The notes: generated from the sequence alone by a model not told the origin. Shown: positions 10,650 through 20,545, numbered from the stretch's first letter. The stretch: 64,000 nucleotides of DNA from Phenylobacterium kunshanense (GCF_003254525.1 NZ_QFYS01000002.1:186001-250000), one strand, 5' to 3'. Numbers and translations are program-made.

Positions 10650-11798
10650 ATGCCCGCCCCCGCCGCCGATCCGGTCTCGCGTAACGCCCTGGTCATTCTG
10701 GCGACGATCGCGGCCGGCGCCGTCCTCTTCTGGCTGTCCGACATCCTGACGCCCCTGGCCCTCGCCATGTTCCTGGCGGTGATGATCGATGGCTTCGCGC
10801 GGGTGCTTCAGGCGCGTCTGCCCGGCGTATCGCGGCGGGCGGCCGTGCCCTTGGCGGTCGTCCTCTCGGTGGCCATCTTCGGCGGCGCCGCCTTCTTCGT
10901 GGCGGACAACGCCACGAACTTCGCGACCCAGCTCGTGGCCTATGCGCCAAAGCTCAACGGCATCATCGCCCGCCTCGCCGGCATGGTCGGGATGGATGTG
11001 CCGCCGACCATCACCCAGCTCATCCAGCAGGCCGACCCCGCCAGCCACCTGGGCCAGGTGGCCCGGGGGCTGCAGACCTTCGCGTCCACGGCCGCCTTCG
11101 TGCTCGTCTACCTGGGCTTTATCCTGGCGTCGCGGCGCGGCTGGGAGCGCAAGGCGGTCAGCCTGTTCGGCGCCCGCGACGAGCGGCAGGAAGCGGTGGC
11201 CGCCTTCCTGCGGATCCGCAACGGCGTCGAGCAATATCTTTGGGTCCAGACCGTCACGGGCCTGATGATCGCCGTGGCCTCCTGGATCGCGATGGCGGCC
11301 GTGGGCCTCGACAACGCGGTGTTCTGGGCGATCCTGATCTTCATCGCCTCCTACATCCCGGTGGTGGGCGGCATCGTGGCCGTCGCCCTCCCGCCGATCT
11401 TCGCGATCCTCCAGTTCGACACGCTGTGGCAGGCCGTCGTCCTGTTCGGGGTGCTGCAGGCGATCACCATGTTCGTCGGCAATATCATCCAGCCGCGCAT
11501 GCAGGGCCGCAGCCTGAACATGGACCCCATCGTTCTGCTGCTCGCCCTGGCGTTCTGGAGCGCCGTCTGGGGTCTGCCCGGCGCCTTCCTGTCGACCCCT
11601 CTGACGACTGTGATGATGGTCATCCTGGCTCAGTTTCCGGGGACACGCTGGATCGCGGTGCTGCTTTCCGAAGACGGAGATCCGGGACCGTCGCGCGACA
11701 TCAGTCCCGACACCACGCCCGACCAGGGTCCTTCGCCGCCGCCGGCATCTCGGCCGGCCGCAAAACGCCGCTCAAAGAACTTGCGATCTGGGACTTAA
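10650..11798 (+). CDS. AI-2E family transporter (PerM/TqsA-like permease)
   Basis: A 382-residue inner-membrane protein of the AI-2E exporter superfamily. It has paired N-terminal helices (about residues 8-50), a soluble amphipathic region, and a C-terminal bundle with YIPVVGGIVAVALPPIFA and the conserved MDPIVLLLALAFWSAVWGLPGAFLSTPLT. A proline-rich polar tail of about 40 residues follows. Members export diverse compounds or act in Na+/H+ exchange; quorum-signal transport should not be assumed. The start could be GTG at 10638 or ATG at 10650; neither has a good ribosome site and I prefer the ATG. Confidence 0.85.
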   Translation: MPAPAADPVSRNALVILATIAAGAVLFWLSDILTPLALAMFLAVMIDGFARVLQARLPGVSRRAAVPLAVVLSVAIFGGAAFFVADNATNFATQLVAYAPKLNGIIARLAGMVGMDVPPTITQLIQQADPASHLGQVARGLQTFASTAAFVLVYLGFILASRRGWERKAVSLFGARDERQEAVAAFLRIRNGVEQYLWVQTVTGLMIAVASWIAMAAVGLDNAVFWAILIFIASYIPVVGGIVAVALPPIFAILQFDTLWQAVVLFGVLQAITMFVGNIIQPRMQGRSLNMDPIVLLLALAFWSAVWGLPGAFLSTPLTTVMMVILAQFPGTRWIAVLLSEDGDPGPSRDISPDTTPDQGPSPPPASRPAAKRRSKNLRSGT

Positions 11799-11829
11799 AT
11801 CGTGATTGCCTGCTTCCTATCTGATGGTG

Positions 11830-11955
11830 GTCGGACGACGCAGATGTCCGACTGGTGCGCCCGTTCCCCAACCCCACGGGCGCAGCGAGCACCCCGAGTT
11901 CCGCCGATCCCCCACGGCGGAGCCAAACGCCGCCGGACACTCTCCTCCGGCGGCG
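11830..11955 (+). promoter_or_regulatory. Hairpin-rich leader of the NAD-glutamate dehydrogenase gene
   Basis: Four perfect inverted repeats follow one another: 11830-11836/11846-11852 (GTCGGAC/GTCCGAC); 11856-11863/11877-11884 (TGCGCCCG/CGGGCGCA); 11900-11906/11915-11921 (TCCGCCG/CGGCGGA); 11928-11937/11946-11955 (CGCCGCCGGA/TCCGGCGGCG). The last ends 25 bp before the start codon. Hairpins 3 and 4 share complementary CCGCCG/CGGCGG segments, so they could form alternative pairings. There is no U-tract, so simple intrinsic termination is unlikely. A structured, possibly regulatory mRNA leader is an inference; I recognise no known riboswitch class. Confidence 0.4.
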
Positions 11956-11980
11956 TCCTCGCATTCGGGGAGGCCTCCCG

Positions 11981-14900
11981 ATGAGCCGCAAGCCCCGCGC
12001 CAGCTCCGCCCTGGCCCGCGCCCTCGTCGCCGAGCTGCAGGCCGACACCGCCCAGGTCGCCGCGAAGGCCTTTGCCGCCCAGGCGGCCGCGGACGCCCAG
12101 CCGGACGAACTTCCCGAGCTGTCCACGGCGGATCTTGCCCGCAACCTGGCCGACTTCTGGCGCTTCGCCGAGCGCCGCCGGGGCCGCGGGCCGCAGGTCC
12201 GCATCGTCGCCGCCGAAGGAGGACCGCTCGACCGGCTGGAAATCGTGCAGGACGACGCGCCCTTCCTGGTCGACAGCGTCATGGGGGAGATCGCCGACCA
12301 GGGACTGTCTGTCCGGGCCATGTTCCACCCGGTCGTGGAGGTCCCGCGCGACCGCGCCGGCTATCGCACCGAGGGGGGGACAGCCCGCCGCGAGTCGATG
12401 ATCGAGGTGATGCTCGAGCCCATCGGGGCCGACCGCGAGAAGGCGCTCGTCGAGGGCGTGAAGGACACCCTGGCCGACGTTCGCGCCGCGGTGGACGATT
12501 TCCCTGCCATGCTCGAGCTGATGGGCCGCACGGTCGAGGAGCTCGAGGCGTCCGGCAAGGCGAGGCCCGACGAGATCGAGTTCCTCAGGTGGCTGCACGC
12601 CCAGCACTTCGTCTTCCTGGGGGCCAGGGCCTACGAGTACCCGCGGCTGAAGAACGGCGACTACGCGGCCGAGGAGCCGCTGTACCAGCCGACGGACGGC
12701 CTCGGCGTCCTGCGCGATCCGGACCGCACGGTGCTGCGCCGCGCCAACGAGCCGGCTGTGCTGATGGGCGCCATGAAGGACCGGATCGTCCGCGACCCGG
12801 CCCTCACCATCGCCAAGTCGAACGTGAAGAGCCGCGTCCACCGACGGGGCTACATGGACTACGTGGGGGTCAAGCGCTACGGCGCGGACGGCCGGCCGTC
12901 GGGTGAGATGCGTTTCGTCGGGCTGTTCACCGCCGACGCCTACGACCAGCCCGCCAGCGCCGTGCCGCTCGTTCGCGAGAAGGTGGCCCGGGTCATGGCC
13001 AGGGCGGGCGCGGCGCCCGGCAGCTACAACGAGAAGCGCCTCAAGAACATCGTCGAGAACCATCCGCGCGACGAGCTCTTCCAGGTCAGCGAGAACGAGT
13101 TGCTCGATATGGCGCTCGGCATCCTGCACCTCTCGGATCGGCCGCGCGTGCGGCTGTTCGAGCGCAAGGATCCCTTCGATCGCTTCGCCTCGGTGCTGCT
13201 GTTCGTGCCGCGCGACCGGTACGACTCCGACCTCCGGAAGAAGGCGGGCGACATCCTGACCGCCGCCTACGGAGGGCGGCTGTCGGCATACTACCCCAGC
13301 TTCAACGACACGCCCCTGGCGCGGGTGCACTTCATCATCGGCTTCACGCCCGGCAAGCACCTGACGCCCGACCTGAGGAAGGTCGAGGCCGAGATCGCCG
13401 AGGCCGCGCGCACCTGGGAGGATCGCTTCGACGCCGCCGTGCGGGCGGGCGCGGTGGACCCGGAGACCGTGGGCGAGACCGTGGCGCGCTATCGCGACGC
13501 CTTTCCTGCCGGCTACCGAGATCGCTTTGACGCCGCCGAGGCGCTGGAGGACGTCGCCGTCATCGAGGGCTTCGGCCCCGACCGGGCGATCTGCGCCCGG
13601 GCCTATCGCAAGGCGACGGACGGGCCGCTGGAGTTCCGCTTCAAGCTGTACCGCCGGGGCGAGCCGGCCCCGCTGGCCGACGTGCTGCCGATCCTGGAGA
13701 ATATGGGCCTGAAGGCCATGGCCGAAGCCGGCTTCCGCGTGACGCCCGAGGGCCGCGATCCGGTGTGGGTCCACGACTTCGAGATCCAGGACCCGCGCGG
13801 CGCCAATCTCGTCTTCGCCGAGGTCAAGGAGACCTTCGAGGACGCCGTCGTCGCGGTCTGGACCGGCCGCACAGAGAACGACGGGTTCAACCGTCTGGTG
13901 CTGGAGCTGTCCATCTCCTGGCGCGAGGCGGCCCTGGTCCGGGCGCTGGCCCGCTACCGTCAGCAGTCGGGCCTGGATCCGTCGCAGCGGGTGCAGGAGC
14001 AGGCGCTGACCGCCCATCCGGGCGTGACCCGGCTGATCCTCGACCTCTTCCGCATCAAGTTCGACCCCGCGATCAACGCCGACGTCGAAGCGCGCAAGAG
14101 CCAGGCGGCCGCGGTGATGGCCGAGATCGTCGAGGCGCTGCAGGCGGTGGAGAGCCTGGACGACGACCGCGTGCTGCGGCGGCTCGCGCTGCTGGTCGGC
14201 GCGGTCCAGCGGACCAACTTCTACCAGCGTACGCCGGAAGGGACCCAAAAGCCCTACATCTCGTTCAAGGTGGCCAGCGGCGAGCTCGCCGACCTGCCCG
14301 CGCCGAAGCCTCACCGCGAGATCTTCGTGTGGTCGACCCAGGTCGAGGGTGTGCACCTGCGCTTCGGCCCGGTGGCGCGCGGCGGCCTGCGGTGGTCGGA
14401 CCGGCGGGACGACTTCCGCACCGAGGTCCTGGGGCTGGTGAAAGCCCAGCAGGTGAAGAACGCGGTCATCGTGCCCGTCGGGTCCAAGGGCGGCTTCTAT
14501 CCGAAACAGCTCCCGAAGGGCGGCTCGCCCGAGGCGATCCGCACCGAGGCGATCGCCGCCTACAAGACCTTCCTGTTCGGCCTGCTGGACCTGACCGACA
14601 ACCTGGACGCCCGGGGCAAGGTGATCCGGCCCGAGGCCGTGATCGCGCACGACGGCGACGATCCCTATCTGGTGGTGGCGGCAGACAAGGGGACGGCCAC
14701 GTTCTCGGACATCGCCAACGGCGTGGCCGAGTCCTACGGCTTCTGGCTGGGCGACGCGTTCGCGTCGGGCGGCTCGGCGGGATACGACCACAAGGTCATG
14801 GGCATCACGGCCCGCGGCGCCTGGGAGGCGGTGAAGCGCCACTTCCGGGAACTGGGCAAGGACATCCAGTCCGAGCCCTTCACCGTCGTCGGCTGCGGCG

Positions 14901-16828
14901 ACATGTCGGGCGACGTGTTCGGCAACGGCATGCTGCTGTCGCGGCAGATCCGGCTGCAGGCCGCGTTCGACCATCGCCACATCTTCCTCGATCCCGACCC
15001 GGATCCGGCGAAGAGCTATGCGGAACGCGAGCGCATGTTCGCCCTGCCGCGCTCGTCCTGGGACGACTACGACAAGAAGAAGATCAGCAAGGGCGGCGGC
15101 GTCTTCGCCCGCTCCCTGAAGTCGATCCCGCTGACGCCCGAGGTCCGGGCCTTCCTCGGGACCGAGGCCGAGAGCCTCTCGCCGACCGAGGTGATCAACC
15201 TCATCCTCAAGGCCCCGGCGGAGCTGCTCTACCTGGGCGGCATCGGCACCTATGTGAAGGCGAAGGCCGAGACCCACGCCGACGCCGGCGACAAGGCCAA
15301 TGATGCGGTGCGCGTCAACGGCGCCGACCTGCGGGTGAAGGTGGTGGGCGAGGGCGCCAACCTGGGCCTGACCCAGGCCGGTCGCATCGAGTTCGCGCAA
15401 GGCGGCGGGCGGGTGAACACCGACGCCATCGACAACTCCGCGGGCGTCGACTCCTCGGACCACGAGGTGAACATCAAGATCGCCTCCGGGATGCTCGAAC
15501 GGCAGGGTGAGCTGACCCGCAAGAAGCGCGACACCATCCTGCGGTCCATGGTCGACGAGGTGGCCGCTCACGTCCTGGCCCACAACTACGATCAGACCCT
15601 GGCGCTCTCGCTGCTCGAGATGGACTCGGCCGGCGAGCTGGAGCCGCACGCGCGGTTCATGAGCGACCTCGAGCACAAGGGTCGCCTGGATCGCGCCGTT
15701 GAGGGCCTGCCGGACGCCCTGGCGATTTCCGAGCGCCTGGCGGCCGGCCGGGGCCTCACCCGGCCCGAACTGGCCGTCCTGCTGGCCTACGGCAAGCTGG
15801 AACTGAAACGCGAGATCGTCGCCAGCGAGGCGCCGGACGACCCCTTCTTCGAGCAGCGGCTGGAGACCTACTTCCCCAAGCCGATCCGCAAGCCCTGGAA
15901 GGAGTCCATCAAGGCTCACCGGCTGCGGCGGGACATCATCGCCACGGTGATCGCCAACGACATGGTCAACCGCTGTGGGCCCAGCTTCCCCAGCCGGGCC
16001 ATGGCCTCGGCCGGCTGCGACGTGGTGGCCCTGACGGCCGGCTACGAAGCGGCCAAGCAGGCGCTGGACTTCGAGGCCCTCTGGGCGGAGGTCGAGGCCC
16101 TGGATCTCAAGATCCCGGCCAGCGCGCAGATGCAGCTCTTCCGCCGGCTGGCCGGCGCGCTGCGGGGCGCCACCTTCTGGCTCGCCCGCCGGGCGGGTCG
16201 CGAGGGGCTTTCCGTGGACGAGCTGGCCGGCCGCTATTCGCCCGGCTTCAAGAACCTTCGGCGCCTGCTGCCCGACATCCTATCGGCGGCGGAGAGGGGC
16301 TACGTCCAGGCAGGTGTCGACAAGCTGGTCCAGGCTGGCGCGCCCGCCGACCGGGCCTGGACCGTCGGCGTGCTGAGCCCGCTGACCAACGCCGCCGACC
16401 TGGTGGACCTCGCCGAGGCGTCGAGCTGGTCCCTGCCCAATGTGGCGCGGCTCTACTACGCCACCGGCGCGGCGTTCGCCTTCGACCGCCTGCGGGCGGC
16501 GGCCGGCGAATTCAGGGCCGGCGACATCTTCGAGCGGACGGCCCTTCGCCGCCTGATCGAGGACCTGGTCGCCGAACAGGCCCAGCTCACCCGAGCGATC
16601 ATGACATTCGCCGGCGGATCGCAGGCGGGGGACGACGGCGCCTCGGCCGCCGCCGCGGTGTCCGCCTGGGCGGCCCTGAGGCCCGACCTGGCGCGCGCGG
16701 CGACCCGGACGGTGGAGGAGATCGAGCACGGCGGCGGCGCCTGGACCTTCGCCAAGCTCACCATCGCCAACGCCGCCCTGCGCGAACTGGCCGCCGAGGC
16801 GGCGAGCGGCCGGAAGCGCCGAGCTTAG
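11981..16828 (+). CDS. gdhZ: NAD-dependent glutamate dehydrogenase, large (180-kDa class)
   Basis: A 1615-residue enzyme that converts glutamate to 2-oxoglutarate and ammonia with NAD, feeding amino-acid carbon into the TCA cycle. The length matches the 180-kDa bacterial class (about 1600 residues). The N-terminal half contains the ACT-like regulatory region (LEIVQDDAPFLVDSVMGE). The catalytic core begins near residue 800 with GGLRWSDRRDDFRTEVLGL and VPVGSKGGF, and VGCGDMSGDVFGNGML follows near 970 in the NAD-binding region. In Caulobacter the orthologue also inhibits FtsZ; whether this one does is not visible. The ATG at 11981 follows GGGGAGG. The 3' end overlaps the convergent regulator gene by 4 bp. 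Confidence 0.95.
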   Translation: MSRKPRASSALARALVAELQADTAQVAAKAFAAQAAADAQPDELPELSTADLARNLADFWRFAERRRGRGPQVRIVAAEGGPLDRLEIVQDDAPFLVDSVMGEIADQGLSVRAMFHPVVEVPRDRAGYRTEGGTARRESMIEVMLEPIGADREKALVEGVKDTLADVRAAVDDFPAMLELMGRTVEELEASGKARPDEIEFLRWLHAQHFVFLGARAYEYPRLKNGDYAAEEPLYQPTDGLGVLRDPDRTVLRRANEPAVLMGAMKDRIVRDPALTIAKSNVKSRVHRRGYMDYVGVKRYGADGRPSGEMRFVGLFTADAYDQPASAVPLVREKVARVMARAGAAPGSYNEKRLKNIVENHPRDELFQVSENELLDMALGILHLSDRPRVRLFERKDPFDRFASVLLFVPRDRYDSDLRKKAGDILTAAYGGRLSAYYPSFNDTPLARVHFIIGFTPGKHLTPDLRKVEAEIAEAARTWEDRFDAAVRAGAVDPETVGETVARYRDAFPAGYRDRFDAAEALEDVAVIEGFGPDRAICARAYRKATDGPLEFRFKLYRRGEPAPLADVLPILENMGLKAMAEAGFRVTPEGRDPVWVHDFEIQDPRGANLVFAEVKETFEDAVVAVWTGRTENDGFNRLVLELSISWREAALVRALARYRQQSGLDPSQRVQEQALTAHPGVTRLILDLFRIKFDPAINADVEARKSQAAAVMAEIVEALQAVESLDDDRVLRRLALLVGAVQRTNFYQRTPEGTQKPYISFKVASGELADLPAPKPHREIFVWSTQVEGVHLRFGPVARGGLRWSDRRDDFRTEVLGLVKAQQVKNAVIVPVGSKGGFYPKQLPKGGSPEAIRTEAIAAYKTFLFGLLDLTDNLDARGKVIRPEAVIAHDGDDPYLVVAADKGTATFSDIANGVAESYGFWLGDAFASGGSAGYDHKVMGITARGAWEAVKRHFRELGKDIQSEPFTVVGCGDMSGDVFGNGMLLSRQIRLQAAFDHRHIFLDPDPDPAKSYAERERMFALPRSSWDDYDKKKISKGGGVFARSLKSIPLTPEVRAFLGTEAESLSPTEVINLILKAPAELLYLGGIGTYVKAKAETHADAGDKANDAVRVNGADLRVKVVGEGANLGLTQAGRIEFAQGGGRVNTDAIDNSAGVDSSDHEVNIKIASGMLERQGELTRKKRDTILRSMVDEVAAHVLAHNYDQTLALSLLEMDSAGELEPHARFMSDLEHKGRLDRAVEGLPDALAISERLAAGRGLTRPELAVLLAYGKLELKREIVASEAPDDPFFEQRLETYFPKPIRKPWKESIKAHRLRRDIIATVIANDMVNRCGPSFPSRAMASAGCDVVALTAGYEAAKQALDFEALWAEVEALDLKIPASAQMQLFRRLAGALRGATFWLARRAGREGLSVDELAGRYSPGFKNLRRLLPDILSAAERGYVQAGVDKLVQAGAPADRAWTVGVLSPLTNAADLVDLAEASSWSLPNVARLYYATGAAFAFDRLRAAAGEFRAGDIFERTALRRLIEDLVAEQAQLTRAIMTFAGGSQAGDDGASAAAAVSAWAALRPDLARAATRTVEEIEHGGGAWTFAKLTIANAALRELAAEAASGRKRRA

Positions 16829-18237
16829 GGTCCCAGCCGGAACGGCACCGTGCGGCGCTCATGCTTCGGCACGTTGAGCCGCCGGTCCACCGGGGGGAAG
16901 GCGCGCTGCGCGCAGTCGTCGCGCTCGCAGATGCGGCACGAGACGCCGATCGGCGAGGCGGGCCCCTTGAGGTCCAGGCCCTGCGAGTAGACGAGCTCGT
17001 GGGCGTGCTCGATCTCGCAGCCGAAACCCAGGACGTAGCGCCGGTCGGGGGCCAGGTACGACTCGGACCGCTTCACGGCCGCGCGCGCCACGCAGAGGTA
17101 GCGCACCCCATCCGGCATGGACGCGATCTGCACCAGGAAACGGTCGGGCGAGGCCACGGCGTCGTGGACGTTCCACAACGGGCAGGCGCCGCCGAAACGC
17201 GCGAAGCGGAAGCGGGTGGCGCTGTGCCGCTTGGTGATGTTGCCCGCGTAGTCCAGCCGCACGAAGTAGAACGGCACGCCCCGGTGGCCAGGGCGCTGGA
17301 GCGTCGAGAGCCGGTGGCACACCTGCTCCAGGCTGACCCCGAAGTGGGCGGCGAGCTGCTCGACGTCGTGCCGGCGGGCCTTGGCTTCGGCGGCGAAGCG
17401 CCGGTAGGGCATCAGCAGGGCGCCGGCGGCGAAGTTGCCGAGGCCCACGCGGCAGACATCCACCGCCTCCGGGCTCTTGAAGCGCGCCTCGGCCAGCTCG
17501 TCCTCGATGACGTCCGACAGGTTGGCCACCGCCAGGTGGAACGCCATCTGGAACGCGCGCGTGGCGGCCGGCTGGGACGAGTTGAGCCAGAGTTCGTGCG
17601 CCGTGGGGTCGTAGCGGCGCATGACGTCGTCCATGGGCGCATAGCGGACGCGCACGCCCAGCCGCTCGCGCAGGTACATCTCGAGCAGCATGTCGGCCGA
17701 GGCGGGGGCGTCCAGGCCGATCTCCTGCGCCAGCTCCTCGGCCGCGCGGTCCAGGCTGTCGATGTAGTTGTCCTTGAAGTGGAAGAAGTCGCGGACCTCC
17801 TCGTAGGGCAGCAGCGACGAGGCGGCCGTCGCCTCGTCCAGAGCCACGGCTTCCTCCGTCAGCTTCAGCCGTTCGCCCAGCCGGTGGTTGGCGCGATGGA
17901 GATCCAGGAACCGCCGCGCCAGGGCCGGCGGCTGCAGGGCCACCTGGCGCAACTCGCTGAGGGGGATGGGATCTTCGCCCGCGCCGCTCTCGGCCACGGC
18001 TTCGCGCAGGTCGGCGATCAAGCGCTGGTCGTTATCCGCCTCGAAGGTCTCGGCGGGCACGCCGAACGTCTGGATCAGGCCCATGAGGACCCGGTCGGTC
18101 ACCGGCCGCTGGTTGGCCTCGATCTGCGACAGGTAGCTGACCGAGATCCCCAGCTTCTGGGCGCAGGCCTCCAGCCGCCAGCCTCTGCGGCTTCGCAACT
18201 GACGCACCTTGGGGCCGACGAAGAGCTTGTAGCGCAT
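16825..18237 (-). CDS. XRE-family regulator with IrrE-like and cysteine-rich C-terminal domains (RamB/ScfR-like)
   Basis: A 470-residue transcriptional regulator. Residues about 8-62 are a Cro/CI helix-turn-helix (LEACAQKLGISVSYLSQIEANQRP). The middle is a degenerate ImmA/IrrE-like domain in which the HExxH motif is reduced to FHLAV. The C-terminal domain carries CPLWN and CRICERDDC, as in short-chain fatty-acyl regulators that sense acyl-CoA or control acetate and propionate metabolism. Its position against gdhZ is suggestive, but its targets are unknown. Tandem TTTCACAA repeats lie at its start codon and there is no Shine-Dalgarno, so translation may be leaderless. Confidence 0.85.
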   Translation of the reverse strand: MRYKLFVGPKVRQLRSRRGWRLEACAQKLGISVSYLSQIEANQRPVTDRVLMGLIQTFGVPAETFEADNDQRLIADLREAVAESGAGEDPIPLSELRQVALQPPALARRFLDLHRANHRLGERLKLTEEAVALDEATAASSLLPYEEVRDFFHFKDNYIDSLDRAAEELAQEIGLDAPASADMLLEMYLRERLGVRVRYAPMDDVMRRYDPTAHELWLNSSQPAATRAFQMAFHLAVANLSDVIEDELAEARFKSPEAVDVCRVGLGNFAAGALLMPYRRFAAEAKARRHDVEQLAAHFGVSLEQVCHRLSTLQRPGHRGVPFYFVRLDYAGNITKRHSATRFRFARFGGACPLWNVHDAVASPDRFLVQIASMPDGVRYLCVARAAVKRSESYLAPDRRYVLGFGCEIEHAHELVYSQGLDLKGPASPIGVSCRICERDDCAQRAFPPVDRRLNVPKHERRTVPFRLGP

Positions 18238-18252
18238 TTCACAATTTCACAA
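18237..18252. promoter_or_regulatory. Tandem 8-bp direct repeat at the RamB/ScfR-like gene start
   Basis: TTTCACAA occurs twice in tandem (18237-18244 and 18245-18252); in gene orientation this reads TTGTGAAATTGTGAAA directly before and into the ATG. Such a repeat is a plausible autoregulatory operator. The rest of the 205-bp gap to the MerR gene shows nothing else clear. Confidence 0.4.
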
Positions 18253-18442
18253 ACCAGCCTGGGCTCGCCGTCAAGTCTTCGCACGAAGTCATTTGAAATC
18301 CGAAGGCGACAAGGGCGTACTCCCGCCTCGCGAGCTCAAGGGCGTCACCCCACAGGTCAGCGGGGTTTTGCGGACCTGTAAAGAAGCGCTCCAGCTCGCC
18401 GCCGGTTTCGCCGGTGTCGCTCCATCGCCTTCGGACGGAAAC

Positions 18443-18835
18443 ATGACCCGCGAGAACATCCACCACCTGCCCCGCCTCGGCATGGCCGGCGCCATGCGCC
18501 TCTTCGGCCTCACGGCCCGCGCCCTGCGCTTCTATGAGGAAAAGGGCCTCGTCGAGGCTCGTCGTGACCGTCTGAACGCCCGCTACTACGACCCCGTCGC
18601 CCGCGGTCGGCTGGAATGGATCGCCCGCCTGCGCAAGGCTGGCGTCTCGCTGCCCGACATCGAGGATGTCCTGAACGCCGAGGACGATGGCGGCCAGGGC
18701 CATGCCTGCGCCACGGCCAAGCTGGAGCGTCGCCGCGAACAGCTCACCGCCGAGCTGGGCCGCCTGAACGAAGTGCTGGCCGAGCTGCAGGCCCCGCGCA
18801 GCGACGGGGCCGCCCGCCGCCTGGGCCGCGCCTGA
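18443..18835 (+). CDS. MerR-family transcriptional regulator
   Basis: A 130-residue regulator. The winged helix-turn-helix begins at about residue 17 ([26 protein letters not shown]) and continues with [27 protein letters not shown] dimerisation coiled coil follows (about 85-115, [21 protein letters not shown]). A single Cys (GHACATAK) is present, so a metal site like that of classical MerR or SoxR is not evident. I start at ATG 18443, which follows ACGGA; the frame is open upstream but lacks conserved sequence. The effector is unknown. Confidence 0.8.
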   Translation: MTRENIHHLPRLGMAGAMRLFGLTARALRFYEEKGLVEARRDRLNARYYDPVARGRLEWIARLRKAGVSLPDIEDVLNAEDDGGQGHACATAKLERRREQLTAELGRLNEVLAELQAPRSDGAARRLGRA

Positions 18836-18878
18836 GCCAAACCGGCGCGCTGCGCCGGCAATGGGTCGACAAGACGAC

Positions 18879-18917
18879 AAGGACGCCAAGGGGCCGGGCC
18901 CTTTGGCGTCCTTTTCG
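18879..18917. terminator. Strong intrinsic terminator between merR-type gene and purH
   Basis: AAGGACGCCAA (18879-18889) pairs perfectly with TTGGCGTCCTT (18903-18913), with additional GC pairing inside, followed by TTCGTTT. Since the flanking genes converge, it could serve both. A second GC hairpin (CCGGCGC/GCGCCGG, 18842-18858) lies between it and the MerR stop. Confidence 0.85.
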
Positions 18918-18952
18918 TTTCTGACCCTCGATCGTGGGAAAGGTCTCCGGCC

Positions 18953-20545
18953 TCAGTGCCGGAAGACCCGCACCCCCGTGAACACCATGGCGAGGCCGCG
19001 CTCGTCCGCCGCCGCGATCACCTTGTCGTCACCGATCGAGCCGCCGGGCTGGATCACGGCGGTGCAGCCGGCATCCGCCGCCTGGATCAATCCGTCGGGG
19101 AACGGGAAGAACGCTTCCGACGCGCAGGCCGAGCCCTTGAGATCCAGGCCGAAGTCCGCGGCGCGCAACGCGGCGATGCGGGCGGAGTCCTTGCGGTTCA
19201 TCTGGCCGGCGCCGACGCCCAGGGTCTGGCCTTCCCGCGCGTAGACGATGGCGTTGGACTTCACGTGCTTGGCGATGGTGAAGGCGAACAGCATGTCGCG
19301 CACCTCGGCCTCGGTCGGCGCACGCTTCGTCACCACCTTCAGGTCCGCCGACGTCAGGCGCGCGGTGTCCCGACCTTGAACCAGGAAGCCCCCCGCCACC
19401 GAGCGGAAGGTGTCGCTGGCCGCGGTCGGGTCGGGCAGGCCGCCGGTGGTCAGCAGGCGGACGTTCTTCTTCTTGCGGAACAGGGCGACGGCGTCCTCGT
19501 CGGCGTCGGGGGCGATCACCACCTCGGTGAAGATCTCCAGCACCTTCTCGGCGGTCGCCGCGTCCAGCTTCGAGTTCAGCGCCACGATGCCGCCGAACGC
19601 GCTGGTGGGGTCGCACGCCAGGGCCCGTTCATAGGCTTCCCGTAGCGAGGCGCCGGTCGCCACGCCGCAGGGATTGGCGTGCTTGATGATGGCGCAGGCC
19701 GGGCCGTTCGCCGGGTCGAACTCGGCGATCAGCTCGAACGCCGCGTCGGTGTCGTTGATGTTGTTGTAGCTCAGCTCCTTGCCCTGGAGCTGACGGGCCG
19801 TCGCCACACCGACCCGCGGGTTGGGGAAGCGGTAGAAGGCCGCGGCCTGGTGCGGATTCTCGCCGTAACGCATGGTCTGGACCAGCTCGCCGGCGAACGC
19901 CTTGCGGCGGGGCGCCTCGTCGCCGAGCTGCGCGGCGAACCAGCCCGAGATCGCCGCGTCGTAGGCCGCCGTGCGGGCATAGGCCCGCGCCGCCAGCGAC
20001 TTGCGGAGCGCCAGCGTGGTGGCCCCGCCGTCCGCGAGCTCGCCCAGCACCTCGGCCATGTCGGAGGGCTCGGTGCAGATGGCGACATAGCCGTGGTTCT
20101 TGGCGGCCGAACGGATCATCGCCGGCCCGCCGATGTCGATGTTCTCGACGCAGGTCTCGTAGTCGCCGCCAGCGGCCACAGTGGCCTCGAACGGGTAGAG
20201 GTTCACATAGACGAGGTCGATGGCGCCGATGCCGTGGGCCTCCATGGCCGCCTTGTGCTCGGGCGCGTCACGCACGCCCAGCAGGCCGCCGTGGACGATC
20301 GGATGCAGCGTCTTCACGCGCCCGTCCATCATCTCGGGGAACCCGGTCAGCTCCGAGATGTCCTTTACCGGCAGGCCGGCGTCGGCGATCGCCTTGCGGG
20401 TGCCGCCGGTGGAGACCAGCTCGACGCCCAGGTCGGCCAGCTTGCGGGCGGCGTCGACCAGGCCCGTCTTGTCCGAAACCGACAGCAGGGCGCGGCGGAC
20501 GAGGACCTTATCGGGGGCGGGTGGGAAGTCGGGTGCTGCGGGCAC
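18953..20545 (-). CDS. purH: Bifunctional AICAR transformylase / IMP cyclohydrolase PurH
   Basis: A 530-residue enzyme for the last two steps of IMP synthesis. The N-terminal IMP cyclohydrolase (MGS-like) domain starts [15 protein letters not shown] and has STGGT; the transformylase domain contains KHANPCGVA and LRYGENPHQ (here [11 protein letters not shown]), and ends with [10 protein letters not shown]. The length equals E. coli PurH (529). I choose GTG at 20545 because GAGGAG lies 6-11 nt upstream; an alternative GTG at 20566 would add seven residues. It is likely cotranscribed downstream of the heparinase-like and rpe genes. Confidence 0.95.
   Translation of the reverse strand: MPAAPDFPPAPDKVLVRRALLSVSDKTGLVDAARKLADLGVELVSTGGTRKAIADAGLPVKDISELTGFPEMMDGRVKTLHPIVHGGLLGVRDAPEHKAAMEAHGIGAIDLVYVNLYPFEATVAAGGDYETCVENIDIGGPAMIRSAAKNHGYVAICTEPSDMAEVLGELADGGATTLALRKSLAARAYARTAAYDAAISGWFAAQLGDEAPRRKAFAGELVQTMRYGENPHQAAAFYRFPNPRVGVATARQLQGKELSYNNINDTDAAFELIAEFDPANGPACAIIKHANPCGVATGASLREAYERALACDPTSAFGGIVALNSKLDAATAEKVLEIFTEVVIAPDADEDAVALFRKKKNVRLLTTGGLPDPTAASDTFRSVAGGFLVQGRDTARLTSADLKVVTKRAPTEAEVRDMLFAFTIAKHVKSNAIVYAREGQTLGVGAGQMNRKDSARIAALRAADFGLDLKGSACASEAFFPFPDGLIQAADAGCTAVIQPGGSIGDDKVIAAADERGLAMVFTGVRVFRH

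Noticed and set aside
11802-11984. A 60-codon frame (GTG start) ending in an ATGA overlap with gdhZ, a possible leader peptide
   Set aside because: No ribosome site, composition is Pro/Arg-rich like a chance frame, and it spans the hairpin region. The overlap alone is not enough.
11795-15919. A 1374-codon open frame on the minus strand opposite gdhZ
   Set aside because: It is the antisense shadow of gdhZ in GC-rich DNA, with His/Asp/Arg/Gly-rich composition and no recognisable domain; gdhZ is unambiguous on the plus strand.
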